A stretch of DNA of 5,841 nt from Paracoccaceae bacterium. GTDB lineage: Bacteria; Pseudomonadota; Alphaproteobacteria; Rhodobacterales; Rhodobacteraceae. The stretch is taken from positions 1-5,841 of the forward strand of contig JAFIEC010000293.1 in the NCBI GenBank assembly GCA_020832725.1. Direction: 5' to 3'. The translations under genes and the position numbers were made by a program. Below the pieces are notes generated by a model. That model was not told the origin of the DNA. It made no database searches and saw only the letters and a program-made list of their open reading frames with translations. Of the stretch, positions 1 to 5,166 are shown piece after piece. Position 1 is the stretch's first letter; each line of letters begins with the position of its first letter.

Positions 1-555
1 GCCCGGATCGCGTCCGAGGCCGGTGCCGGTCTCGCCCTCGATCAGCACATGACCGTCGGCCTGGGCAAGGTCGAGAATGTCCTCGCGCAGACGCTCCATC
101 ACGGTGCTTGTGCCCATGAGCTTGCGCATCAGCACGGTGCCATCGGCCAGTTCGCGCCGCAGCGCACGGTTGTCGAGGGTCAGCCGTCGCGCCTGTGTGG
201 CGCGGCGCGCCAGCTCGGTCATCCGGTCGGGGTTGAAGGGCTTCTCGAGGAAATCATAGGCCCCCATCCGCATGGCCGCCACCGCCATGGCCACGTCCCC
301 GTGGCCGGTGATCATGATGACGGGAAGGGTGGAATCCATGCCCATCAAGCGCTTGAGGAAACTCATCCCGTCCATGCCGGGCATCTTGATGTCGGAAATG
401 ACGATGCCCGGGTAATTGGGCCCGATGGCGCGCAGCGCCTCTTCGGCAGAGGCAAAGCTTTCGGTCTGGTGACCCGACAGCTCCAGCCATTGGGAGATGG
501 ACTGACGCATGTCCTGCTCGTCGTCGACGATGGCAATGCGGATGGTTTCGGGCAT
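1..555 (-). CDS. dctD: C4-dicarboxylate transport response regulator DctD (partial, C-terminus off window)
   Basis: NtrC-family sigma-54 activator, expected to be phosphorylated by DctB and to switch on C4-dicarboxylate uptake genes from the cytoplasm. Translating the minus strand from the ATG at 555 gives 185 open codons to the window edge. Residues 1 to about 120 are a receiver domain: acidic pocket DDE at 11-13, phospho-acceptor Asp55 in ISDIKMPGMDG, Thr83 in MITGHGD, and Lys105 in FLEKPF. A linker leads into the AAA+ domain, where VLIEGETGTG (residues 170-179) begins Walker A. The next residue should be Lys but is Leu180, followed by GRDPG, so either the ATPase is degenerate or the edge sequence is faulty. 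The GAFTGA loop and helix-turn-helix would lie outside. The start is 8 bases after the dctB stop, with AGGAAG overlapping that stop, implying translational coupling. The family is certain; the name DctD rests on the DctB neighbour. Confidence 0.87.
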   Translation of the reverse strand, partial: MPETIRIAIVDDEQDMRQSISQWLELSGHQTESFASAEEALRAIGPNYPGIVISDIKMPGMDGMSFLKRLMGMDSTLPVIMITGHGDVAMAVAAMRMGAYDFLEKPFNPDRMTELARRATQARRLTLDNRALRRELADGTVLMRKLMGTSTVMERLREDILDLAQADGHVLIEGETGTGLGRDPG

Positions 556-563
556 GTGTCTTC

Positions 564-2336
564 CTATTCAGCGGCGCGGGCGGAGGGGGGCAGGGCCGGC
601 AGGTGCACCTCGAAAACCGCCCCGCCGCCTTCGCCGTTGCGCCCGGTCAGGCGCCCCCCAAGGTCCTTTATGATGCCGGAGGAAATGGCAAGCCCGAGGC
701 CCACCCCGTCACCGGGCTGTTTTGTGGTGTAGAAGGGCTCGAATATCTGGTCCAGATCCTCGATCCCGGGGCCGTTGTCGCGCACGGCAAGCACCACACC
801 GGTCTCGCCCCCGGTCAGAAGGATGTCGAGCATGCGCTCGTTCTGGCCCCGGGTGGCATCGAGGGCGTTGCGCAGCAGGTTCACGATCACCTGTTCCAGA
901 CGCAGGGCATCGCCCTGCACCATCACCGGCTCCTGCGGGAGGGTCTGGCTGATCTGGATCCGCACATGGTTGAGTTGCGGGGTCATCATCGACAGCGCCG
1001 AGGCGACTGCCTCGCGCATGTCGACCGGGCCAAGGTCGCGCACGCCCTTGCGGGCGTAGGATTTCAGCTGCCGAGTGATCGCGCTCATCCGCTCGATCAG
1101 ATCGTCGATGCGCTGGAACGAGGACATCGCCTCTTCCGGCCGCTTGCGGTGCAGCAACAGGCGCGCACCCGCCAGATAGGTGCGCATGGCGGCGAGGGGC
1201 TGGTTCAGCTCGTGGCTGATCGCGGCGGCCATCTCGCCAAGCGCCGCCAGCTTGGAGCTCTGGGCGAGGCTCTGCTCGGCCACTTCAAGGTTGCGCTCCA
1301 CCCGCTCGCGCTGGGCGATCTCGCGCTGCAGGCGGGCGTTGAGGCGGCGTAACTCCATCGACTCACGCTGAAACGCAAGCGACTGGCTGCGGGCCCGGCG
1401 CGACAGCTGGTAGAAGGTGAAGGCCAGCAGCAGGGCCATCACCATCAGCTCCAGCGCCAGAACACCGTTCACCCTGTCACGCACCGGCGCGCTGGAGGTG
1501 AGATAGACCAGTCGCCACCCCTGCACCGGCAGCCGCCCCTCCACCCGCAGCGTGGCCGCTGACGTCAGGAAGGCCTCGGATTCGCCGTTGCGCCCGCCTC
1601 TCGTGGCAAGCGCCCGCTCGATCACGCCGCCATCCGACATGGCGCCCGAAATGTCCGACAATTGCCGCCCCCGCCAGCGCGGCTCGCTGCCCAGGATGAT
1701 GCGTCCATCCGCATCGGCCACCATCACCTGCTCGCCGCTGGCCCGCCACATCTGCTCCAGCCGGGCCAGATCGACCCGGACTACGATAACCCCCAGCGCG
1801 CGCCGGTCACGGACGATGCGGCGGGAATAGGCGAATTCAAAGCCGCCCGTCTCGGCTTCGGACACCGTGAACACGGTGCCTTCGGCGCGCAGCGCATCGA
1901 CGAAATGCAGCTTGTTGCGGTGGCTGGCCCCCAGCGCGGTGCGGTCGGTGGCCGCGACGGTTCGGCCGTCCATGTCCAGAAGCAGGATGGAATTGACCGC
2001 CATCTCGGTCTCGTAGGACATCAGGCGCTGGGACGTGGTGGCGAATTCCTCCCGCTCCAGCGCCTCGATCAGCACGGTATCGCGCGACAGCAGCAGGGGC
2101 ACCACCGCATTGCGCTCCACCTCGGCCACGATGTTGCCGGAATAAAGCGTCAGGCGCAGCTCGGCCCGCGCCAGAGTGGTCTGGGTGAAGCGTTCGGTCA
2201 GGGCCGCGTTCGTCAGCCACATCACCCCGGCCGCCGCCACCACCAGCCCGACGATCAGAGCCCGCGCCGCCCAGGACAGGCCCGGGGCGGGGATATCGGG
2301 AGGCGAAAGGCCCCGGGCTGTGCTCTGCTCGCTCAT
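564..2336 (-). CDS. dctB: C4-dicarboxylate sensor histidine kinase DctB
   Basis: Inner-membrane kinase of 590 residues, close to the usual DctB length, expected to sense succinate, fumarate or malate in the periplasm and phosphorylate DctD. Seen in order: a short cytoplasmic tail; membrane segment about 22-44; a periplasmic sensor of roughly 245 residues (about 45-290), matching the double-PAS sensor of the family; membrane segment about 292-311; a charged helical, probably coiled-coil stretch about 315-360; H-box SHELNQP at 374-380 with phospho-acceptor His375; N-box NLLRNALDA with Asn490; G1 DNGPGI at 520-525; F-box FEPFYTTK at 532-539; G2 GVGLGLAI at 544-551. All catalytic boxes are intact. 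The upstream frame is closed by a TAG three codons before the ATG, so the start cannot lie further upstream. No Shine-Dalgarno is seen, and a promoter match sits so close that the mRNA may be leaderless. The dctD gene follows 8 bases later. Confidence 0.93.
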   Translation of the reverse strand: MSEQSTARGLSPPDIPAPGLSWAARALIVGLVVAAAGVMWLTNAALTERFTQTTLARAELRLTLYSGNIVAEVERNAVVPLLLSRDTVLIEALEREEFATTSQRLMSYETEMAVNSILLLDMDGRTVAATDRTALGASHRNKLHFVDALRAEGTVFTVSEAETGGFEFAYSRRIVRDRRALGVIVVRVDLARLEQMWRASGEQVMVADADGRIILGSEPRWRGRQLSDISGAMSDGGVIERALATRGGRNGESEAFLTSAATLRVEGRLPVQGWRLVYLTSSAPVRDRVNGVLALELMVMALLLAFTFYQLSRRARSQSLAFQRESMELRRLNARLQREIAQRERVERNLEVAEQSLAQSSKLAALGEMAAAISHELNQPLAAMRTYLAGARLLLHRKRPEEAMSSFQRIDDLIERMSAITRQLKSYARKGVRDLGPVDMREAVASALSMMTPQLNHVRIQISQTLPQEPVMVQGDALRLEQVIVNLLRNALDATRGQNERMLDILLTGGETGVVLAVRDNGPGIEDLDQIFEPFYTTKQPGDGVGLGLAISSGIIKDLGGRLTGRNGEGGGAVFEVHLPALPPSARAAE

Positions 2337-2342
2337 GGTGCA

Positions 2343-2371
2343 AGTCTAGGCTCTGGCCCGACCCTGCTCAA
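2343..2371 (-). promoter_or_regulatory. Candidate sigma-70-type promoter of dctBD
   Basis: On the minus strand TTGAGC (2371-2366) is followed by a 17-base spacer and TAGACT (2348-2343). Each hexamer matches the consensus at four of six positions. The -10 ends only six bases before the dctB ATG, so transcription would begin at or very near the A of the start codon, giving a leaderless message. This agrees with the lack of a Shine-Dalgarno site before dctB. It lies in the 76-base gap behind purQ, where no strong intrinsic terminator is seen, so read-through from the purine genes is also possible. The promoter is inferred from sequence match only. Confidence 0.42.
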
Positions 2372-2412
2372 GCGAGGCGGTGGGCATGCGGGCCGGGGCG
2401 GCGGCAGGCCGC

Positions 2413-3087
2413 TCAGGCCGGCTGACCGGCAAGGGCTGCGGCCAGCCCCGCAAAAAGCGGCGCACCGGCGGTGGAGCAAAGGGCCGCATCGGTCGCCCGT
2501 TCGGGATGGGGCATCATGCCAAGCACGCGGCGATTGGCCGACAGAACCCCCGCGATATCGCGGGCCGAGCCGTTGGGATTGTCGGTATAGGTGAAGGCCA
2601 CGCGCTCTTCCGCGAAGAGCCGCTCCAGCACATCGTCATCGGCGGCGAAATTGCCATCGTGATGGGCCACGGGCAAAGACAGCCGCGCACCTTGCCGCCA
2701 TCCCGCCGTAAATGGCGAGGCGCTGGTGCCGACCGCAAGGCCCACCTCGCGGCAGACAAAGCGAAGCCCAGCGTTGCGCATCAGCGTTCCGGGCAGCAGC
2801 CCCGCCTCACACAGAACCTGAAACCCGTTGCAGATGCCCAGCACATGCCCGCCAGACCGTGCAAAGGCCGCCACTGCCCCCATCACGGGCGCGCGCGCGG
2901 CAATTGCGCCGCAGCGCAGATAATCGCCATGGGAAAACCCGCCGGGCAGGCCCACCACATCCGTGCCGGGCGGCAGGCTGGTCTCCTTGTGCCACAGAGG
3001 CACGGCCTCGAAACCCGCTGCCGCAAAGGCCACCCGCAGGTCGCGGTCGCAGTTCGAGCCGGGAAAGGTGACGATCGCGGCCTTCAT
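2413..3087 (-). CDS. purQ: Phosphoribosylformylglycinamidine synthase, glutaminase subunit PurQ
   Basis: Class I glutamine amidotransferase of 224 residues that releases ammonia from glutamine for conversion of FGAR to FGAM, the fourth step of de novo IMP synthesis. It works in the cytoplasm as a complex with small PurL and PurS. Visible family marks: N-terminal AAIVTFPGSNCDRD, the GLPGGFSHGDYLRCG stretch at 46-60, the nucleophile elbow LGICNGFQ with Cys86, and MMPHPER with His194 and Glu196 completing the triad. The start chosen is the ATG at 3087, because the conserved KAAIVTFPGSN begins there and it lies 2 bases after the purS stop. An open extension upstream to 3153 only reads purS in another frame. 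The Shine-Dalgarno is weak (GAAG inside the end of purS), so coupling to purS translation is likely. Length and motifs are normal. PurL is not in the window. Confidence 0.95.
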   Translation of the reverse strand: MKAAIVTFPGSNCDRDLRVAFAAAGFEAVPLWHKETSLPPGTDVVGLPGGFSHGDYLRCGAIAARAPVMGAVAAFARSGGHVLGICNGFQVLCEAGLLPGTLMRNAGLRFVCREVGLAVGTSASPFTAGWRQGARLSLPVAHHDGNFAADDDVLERLFAEERVAFTYTDNPNGSARDIAGVLSANRRVLGMMPHPERATDAALCSTAGAPLFAGLAAALAGQPA

Positions 3088-3089
3088 CG

Positions 3090-3335
3090 TCAGTCTTCGA
3101 CGATCTCGATGCGATAGCGTTCGATCACCGTGTTGACCAGCAGCGCCTCGCACATCTTCACCACTTCGGCCCGGGCATCCCCGGCGTCGGTGGCCGTCAG
3201 ATCGAGCTCGATCAGCTTGCCCTGCCGCACGGCGCCCACCCCCTCGAAGCCGAGGCCGCCCAGGGCATGGCGCACCGCCTCTCCCTGGGGGTCCAGAACC
3301 CCGGCCTTCAGCATCACTTCAACCCGCGCGCGCAT
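3090..3335 (-). CDS. purS: Phosphoribosylformylglycinamidine synthase subunit PurS
   Basis: Small 81-residue subunit that dimerises and bridges PurQ and small PurL in the FGAM synthase complex, needed where PurL is the short form. The sequence shows the family pattern: RARVEVMLKAGVLDPQGEAV at the start, a central GxGAVRQGKLIELDL strand, then VVKMCEALLVNTVIERYRIEI near the C-terminus. Length is typical. The ATG at 3335 is preceded by a strong purine-rich Shine-Dalgarno (GAGGAAAGG) that overlaps the purC stop codon, and the gap to purC is 10 bases. It sits between purC and purQ with almost no spacing, so the three are very probably one transcript. Nothing unusual is seen. Confidence 0.94.
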   Translation of the reverse strand: MRARVEVMLKAGVLDPQGEAVRHALGGLGFEGVGAVRQGKLIELDLTATDAGDARAEVVKMCEALLVNTVIERYRIEIVED

Positions 3336-3345
3336 CGCCCTTTCC

Positions 3346-4107
3346 TCAGTTCATCAGCCGGGGCCGGGTGCGGGGCGCGGCCACCTCGGGCATCACGCCC
3401 AGACGGCGCGCGACCTCGGTATAGGCATCGCCCAGATCGCCCAGATCAAGGCGGAAGACATCCTTGTCAAGCTTGCGCCCGGTCTCGATGTCCCACAGGC
3501 GGCAAGAATCGGGGCTGATCTCGTCGGCCACGATCAGCCGCATGAAATCACCCTCCCAGATGCGGCCGATCTCGATCTTGAAATCCACCAGGCGAATGCC
3601 GACGCCCAGCAGCAGGCCCGACAGAAAGTCGTTCACCCGCACGGCCAGCGCCACCATGTCGTCGAGATCCTGCTGGCTGGCCCAGCCGAAGGCGACGATA
3701 TGCTCCTCGGTGACGAGGGGATCGCCCAGCTTGTCGTCCTTGAAATAGAACTCGATGATGGGGCGGGGCAGGGCGGACCCTTCCTCGAGGCCGAGGCGGC
3801 GCGAGAGCGAGCCTGCCGCCAGGTTGCGCACCACCACCTCAAGCGGGATGATCTCCACCGACCGGATAAGCTGTTCGCGCATGTTGAGGCGGCGGATGAA
3901 ATGGGTGGGGACACCAATGCCTGACAGCGCCGTCATGAAGAACTCGGACAGCCGGTTGTTGATGACGCCCTTGCCTTCGACGATGGCATGTTTCTGGGCG
4001 TTGTTGGCAGTGGTGTCGTCCTTGAAATACTGAACAAGCGTTCCGGGCTCGGGGCCCTCGTAGAGGGTTTTGGCCTTGCCATCGTAGACGAGTTTTCTGC
4101 GGGCCAT
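3346..4107 (-). CDS. purC: SAICAR synthetase PurC
   Basis: Cytoplasmic phosphoribosylaminoimidazole-succinocarboxamide synthase. It joins aspartate to CAIR using ATP, in the middle of de novo IMP synthesis. The 253-residue protein has the standard bacterial length and order: N-terminal KLVYDGKAKTLYEG nucleotide-binding strand pair, DDTTANNAQKH at 30-40, RRLNMREQLIRSVEIIPLEV leading into VVVRNLAAGS (72-100), LVDFKIE at 173-179, and DEISPDSCRLWD at 195-206. All look intact. The ATG at 4107 has GGAG five bases upstream. It is the first gene of purC-purS-purQ and is divergent from the zeta gene across 194 bases. A hairpin lies 19 bases upstream of the ATG in the presumed leader. Some Rhodobacterales carry more than one purC; this window cannot show whether there is another. 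Confidence 0.96.
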   Translation of the reverse strand: MARRKLVYDGKAKTLYEGPEPGTLVQYFKDDTTANNAQKHAIVEGKGVINNRLSEFFMTALSGIGVPTHFIRRLNMREQLIRSVEIIPLEVVVRNLAAGSLSRRLGLEEGSALPRPIIEFYFKDDKLGDPLVTEEHIVAFGWASQQDLDDMVALAVRVNDFLSGLLLGVGIRLVDFKIEIGRIWEGDFMRLIVADEISPDSCRLWDIETGRKLDKDVFRLDLGDLGDAYTEVARRLGVMPEVAAPRTRPRLMN

Positions 4108-4126
4108 GCAATCTCCAATGCGAGTA

Positions 4127-4149
4127 GACGGGAATCGACCGCTCCCGTC
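4127..4149 (-). promoter_or_regulatory. Perfect inverted repeat in the purC leader
   Basis: GACGGGA (4127-4133) and TCCCGTC (4143-4149) form a perfect 7-base inverted repeat around a 9-base centre. In purC-direction RNA one extra G-U pair would close it to a 7-base loop. It ends 19 bases before the purC ATG and about 10 bases before its Shine-Dalgarno. No T-run follows on either strand, so it is not a classic terminator. It could be a leader stem-loop or an operator; the role is unknown. Confidence 0.4.
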
Positions 4150-4161
4150 CCGCGTGGCGTC

Positions 4162-4190
4162 TCTCTATTCCCAAAGCCGTTCTCCGGCAA
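4162..4190 (-). promoter_or_regulatory. Candidate purC-purS-purQ promoter
   Basis: On the minus strand TTGCCG (4190-4185) and TAGAGA (4167-4162) are separated by 17 bases. Matches to consensus are four and three of six, so this is a modest candidate. Transcription would start near 4155 and give a leader of roughly 48 bases containing the inverted repeat at 4127-4149 and the GGAG ribosome site. It was chosen as the best-spaced pair upstream of purC. Confidence 0.3.
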
Positions 4191-4230
4191 GCGATGCGCA
4201 CAACCGGCCCCCGCGCAGGTGGCTGGCCTC

Positions 4231-4259
4231 TTGCGCGGCTCGCCCTGCGCGGCCATATC
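4231..4259 (+). promoter_or_regulatory. Candidate promoter of the zeta gene
   Basis: TTGCGC (4231-4236) and CATATC (4254-4259) lie 17 bases apart. Each hexamer matches consensus at only three positions, but CATATC is the only A/T-rich patch in this very GC-rich stretch. It sits inside the dyad at 4248-4267. A start near 4266 would leave a leader of about 36 bases with the AAGGAG site. Confidence 0.25.
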
Positions 4260-4267
4260 TGGCCGCG
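4248..4267. repeat. Perfect 8-base inverted repeat upstream of the zeta gene
   Basis: CGCGGCCA (4248-4255) and TGGCCGCG (4260-4267) are exact reverse complements separated by TATC. The 20-base dyad lies 34 bases before the zeta ATG and 140 bases upstream of purC, covering the best -10 candidate for zeta. As DNA it has operator symmetry. As RNA it would form a stable stem with a four-base loop. No T-run follows, and no gene ends nearby for it to terminate. Confidence 0.5.
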
Positions 4268-4268
4268 A

Positions 4269-4282
4269 CCGGAACCCGGAAC
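4269..4282 (+). repeat. Tandem duplicate of a 7-base unit
   Basis: CCGGAAC occurs twice head to tail with no spacer, immediately after the dyad at 4248-4267 and 9 bases before the zeta Shine-Dalgarno. Two copies could be chance in GC-rich DNA. The position in an untranslated leader is the only reason to record it. Confidence 0.4.
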
Positions 4283-4290
4283 GTCACCGC

Positions 4291-4296
4291 AAGGAG
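4291..4296 (+). promoter_or_regulatory. Shine-Dalgarno site of the zeta gene
   Basis: AAGGAG lies 5 bases before the ATG at 4302, the strongest ribosome site in the window. It decides the start: an in-frame ATG at 4194 would add 36 residues of low-complexity, Arg/Pro/Gly-rich sequence that do not fit the family. Confidence 0.85.
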
Positions 4297-4301
4297 AGCC
4301 C

Positions 4302-4616
4302 ATGTCCACCTTCGAGGAACGCCAGTCCGCATTCGAGGCCAAGTTCGCCCATGACGAGGAAATGCTGTTCCGCGCCCGCGCGCGGCGCAACAAGCTGCTG
4401 GGGCTTTGGGTTGCGGAACTCATGGGCAAGACCGGCGAGGATGCGCAGGTTTATGCCATGGAGGTGGTCAAGGTCGATTTCCAGGAACAGGGCGACGCGA
4501 ACATCGTGCGCAAGGTGGTGGCCGACCTCGAAGGCAGGGTCGCGCCCGAAGAGATCACCGCACGCCTGCCCGCCCTGATGGCCGAGGCCAAGGCCCAGAT
4601 CGCCGCAGAGAACTGA
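4302..4616 (+). CDS. F1Fo-ATPase inhibitor subunit zeta (DUF1476)
   Basis: A 104-residue protein of the DUF1476 family, whose Paracoccus denitrificans member is the zeta subunit that blocks ATP hydrolysis by F1-ATPase. Seen here: N-terminal MSTFEERQSAFEAKFAHDEE, corresponding to the inhibitory segment of the family; then FRARARRNKLLGLWVAELMG (23-42), the most conserved core; an acidic helix with VYAMEVVKVDFQEQG (50-64); and a C-terminal helix ending AEAKAQIAAEN. Length is typical, and there is no signal peptide or membrane segment, so it is cytoplasmic. The start is fixed by AAGGAG. It stands alone on the plus strand, divergent from purC and convergent with gpt, with a strong hairpin 7 bases after its stop, so it is probably monocistronic. 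The ATP synthase genes are not nearby. Family membership is confident; inhibition of the enzyme in this organism is inferred from Paracoccus. Confidence 0.92.
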   Translation: MSTFEERQSAFEAKFAHDEEMLFRARARRNKLLGLWVAELMGKTGEDAQVYAMEVVKVDFQEQGDANIVRKVVADLEGRVAPEEITARLPALMAEAKAQIAAEN

Positions 4617-4622
4617 GGCAAC

Positions 4623-4651
4623 CGGTGGCGCGCCGTCCGGGTGCGCCGCCG
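4623..4651 (+). terminator. Strong hairpin after the zeta gene, probable terminator
   Basis: Bases 4623-4634 pair with 4640-4651 around the 5-base loop GTCCG, giving 12 pairs in plus-strand RNA (10 Watson-Crick, G-U at 4632/4642 and 4626/4648). In minus-strand RNA the two wobbles become C/A mismatches, so the structure favours the zeta transcript. It starts 7 bases after the zeta stop. There is no U-tract, so termination would be of the hairpin-only kind or the hairpin may act as a 3' stabiliser. Confidence 0.6.
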
Positions 4652-4654
4652 ATC

Positions 4655-4676
4655 ATCGCGGATCAATCCCCGCGAT
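4655..4676 (-). terminator. Hairpin spanning the gpt stop codon
   Basis: ATCGCGG (4655-4661) and CCGCGAT (4670-4676) form a perfect 7-base inverted repeat with an 8-base loop that contains the gpt TGA (4665-4663). It begins 3 bases beyond the hairpin at 4623-4651, so each of the two converging genes ends at its own stem. No T-run follows in the gpt direction. Termination or 3' end protection is inferred. Confidence 0.4.
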
Positions 4677-5166
4677 AGGGGCGGACGTATTGCAGCGCCA
4701 TGTCCCAGGGAAAGAAGATCCAGGTATCCTGGCTGACTTCGGTAATGAACGTGTCCACCATCGGCCTGCCCTTGGGCTTGGCATAGACGGTGGATAAATG
4801 GGCCTTGGGATAGAGCGCGCGCACCACCTCCAGGGTCTTGCCGCTGTCCACCAGATCATCGACGATGAGCACCCCCTCGCCATCGCCCAGCAGCGTGGCA
4901 TCGGGGGCCTTGAGTACCTTGGCCTCGTCGCGGGTCTGGTGGTCGTAGGACTTGACCGAAATCGTATCCACCACCCGGATGTCCAGCTCTCGCGCAACGA
5001 TCATCGCCGGTGCCATGCCGCCCCGTGTGATCGCGACCACCGCCCGCCAGCCGCCGCCTACGCCCGGGCCCTGATGGTCAAGGCGCCAGGCAAGGGCGCG
5101 GGCATCGCGGTGAAGCTGGTCCCACGAGACATGAAAGCCCTTTTCGTGCGGCAGCCGGTCGTTCAT
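4663..5166 (-). CDS. gpt: Xanthine/guanine phosphoribosyltransferase Gpt
   Basis: A 167-residue purine salvage enzyme that transfers phosphoribose from PRPP to xanthine or guanine, forming XMP or GMP at the cytoplasmic face. Visible marks: VVAITRGGMAPAMIVARELDIR (43-64) with the Arg-Gly-Gly loop; VDTISVKSYDHQ (66-77); the PRPP-binding motif VLIVDDLVDSGKTL (99-112) with the Asp pair 103-104; and WIFFPWD (139-145), the base-binding region of the XGPRT family. Length is slightly above that of the E. coli enzyme. The start at 5166 is chosen because the conserved N-terminus begins there and its ATG shares four bases (ATGA) with the fabI stop. Any longer reading in this frame would be fabI out of frame. 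Only a weak GGGA lies upstream, so translation is probably coupled to fabI. Preference for xanthine over guanine or hypoxanthine cannot be read from sequence. Confidence 0.93.
   Translation of the reverse strand: MNDRLPHEKGFHVSWDQLHRDARALAWRLDHQGPGVGGGWRAVVAITRGGMAPAMIVARELDIRVVDTISVKSYDHQTRDEAKVLKAPDATLLGDGEGVLIVDDLVDSGKTLEVVRALYPKAHLSTVYAKPKGRPMVDTFITEVSQDTWIFFPWDMALQYVRPYRGD

Noticed and set aside
49..732. Plus-strand open frame of 227 codons across the dctD/dctB junction
   Set aside because: It is antisense to dctD and the end of dctB, which show full domain motifs. The His/Gly/Arg/Pro-rich translation is typical of a shadow frame in high-GC DNA.
603..1352. Plus-strand open frame of 249 codons
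   Set aside because: Lies entirely antisense to the DctB kinase domain, which has all catalytic boxes; no recognisable domain and biased composition.
2401..2430. Terminator at the end of purQ (GCCGG/CCGGC and GCGG/CCGC stems)
   Set aside because: Stems are only 4-5 pairs, one lies within the purQ coding end, and no T-run follows; this is expected often in DNA this GC-rich.
1662..2594. Plus-strand open frame of 310 codons, the longest antisense frame
   Set aside because: Runs opposite the DctB sensor region and into purQ, crossing two real genes. Composition is low-complexity and no ribosome site or family motif is seen.
2380..3117. Plus-strand open frame of 245 codons
   Set aside because: Antisense to the whole of purQ, whose triad and motifs are intact.
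3130..3924. Plus-strand open frame of 264 codons
   Set aside because: Antisense to purS and most of purC, both with clear family motifs.
4120..4200. Possible tRNA on the minus strand upstream of purC (GGTCGATTCCCGTC resembles a T-arm and 3' end)
   Set aside because: No matching 5' acceptor strand, D-arm or anticodon arm occurs at the right distance; only the simple 7-base inverted repeat is real.
4194..4301. N-terminal extension of the zeta protein from the ATG at 4194
   Set aside because: The added residues do not fit DUF1476, and a strong AAGGAG sits at proper distance before the ATG at 4302.
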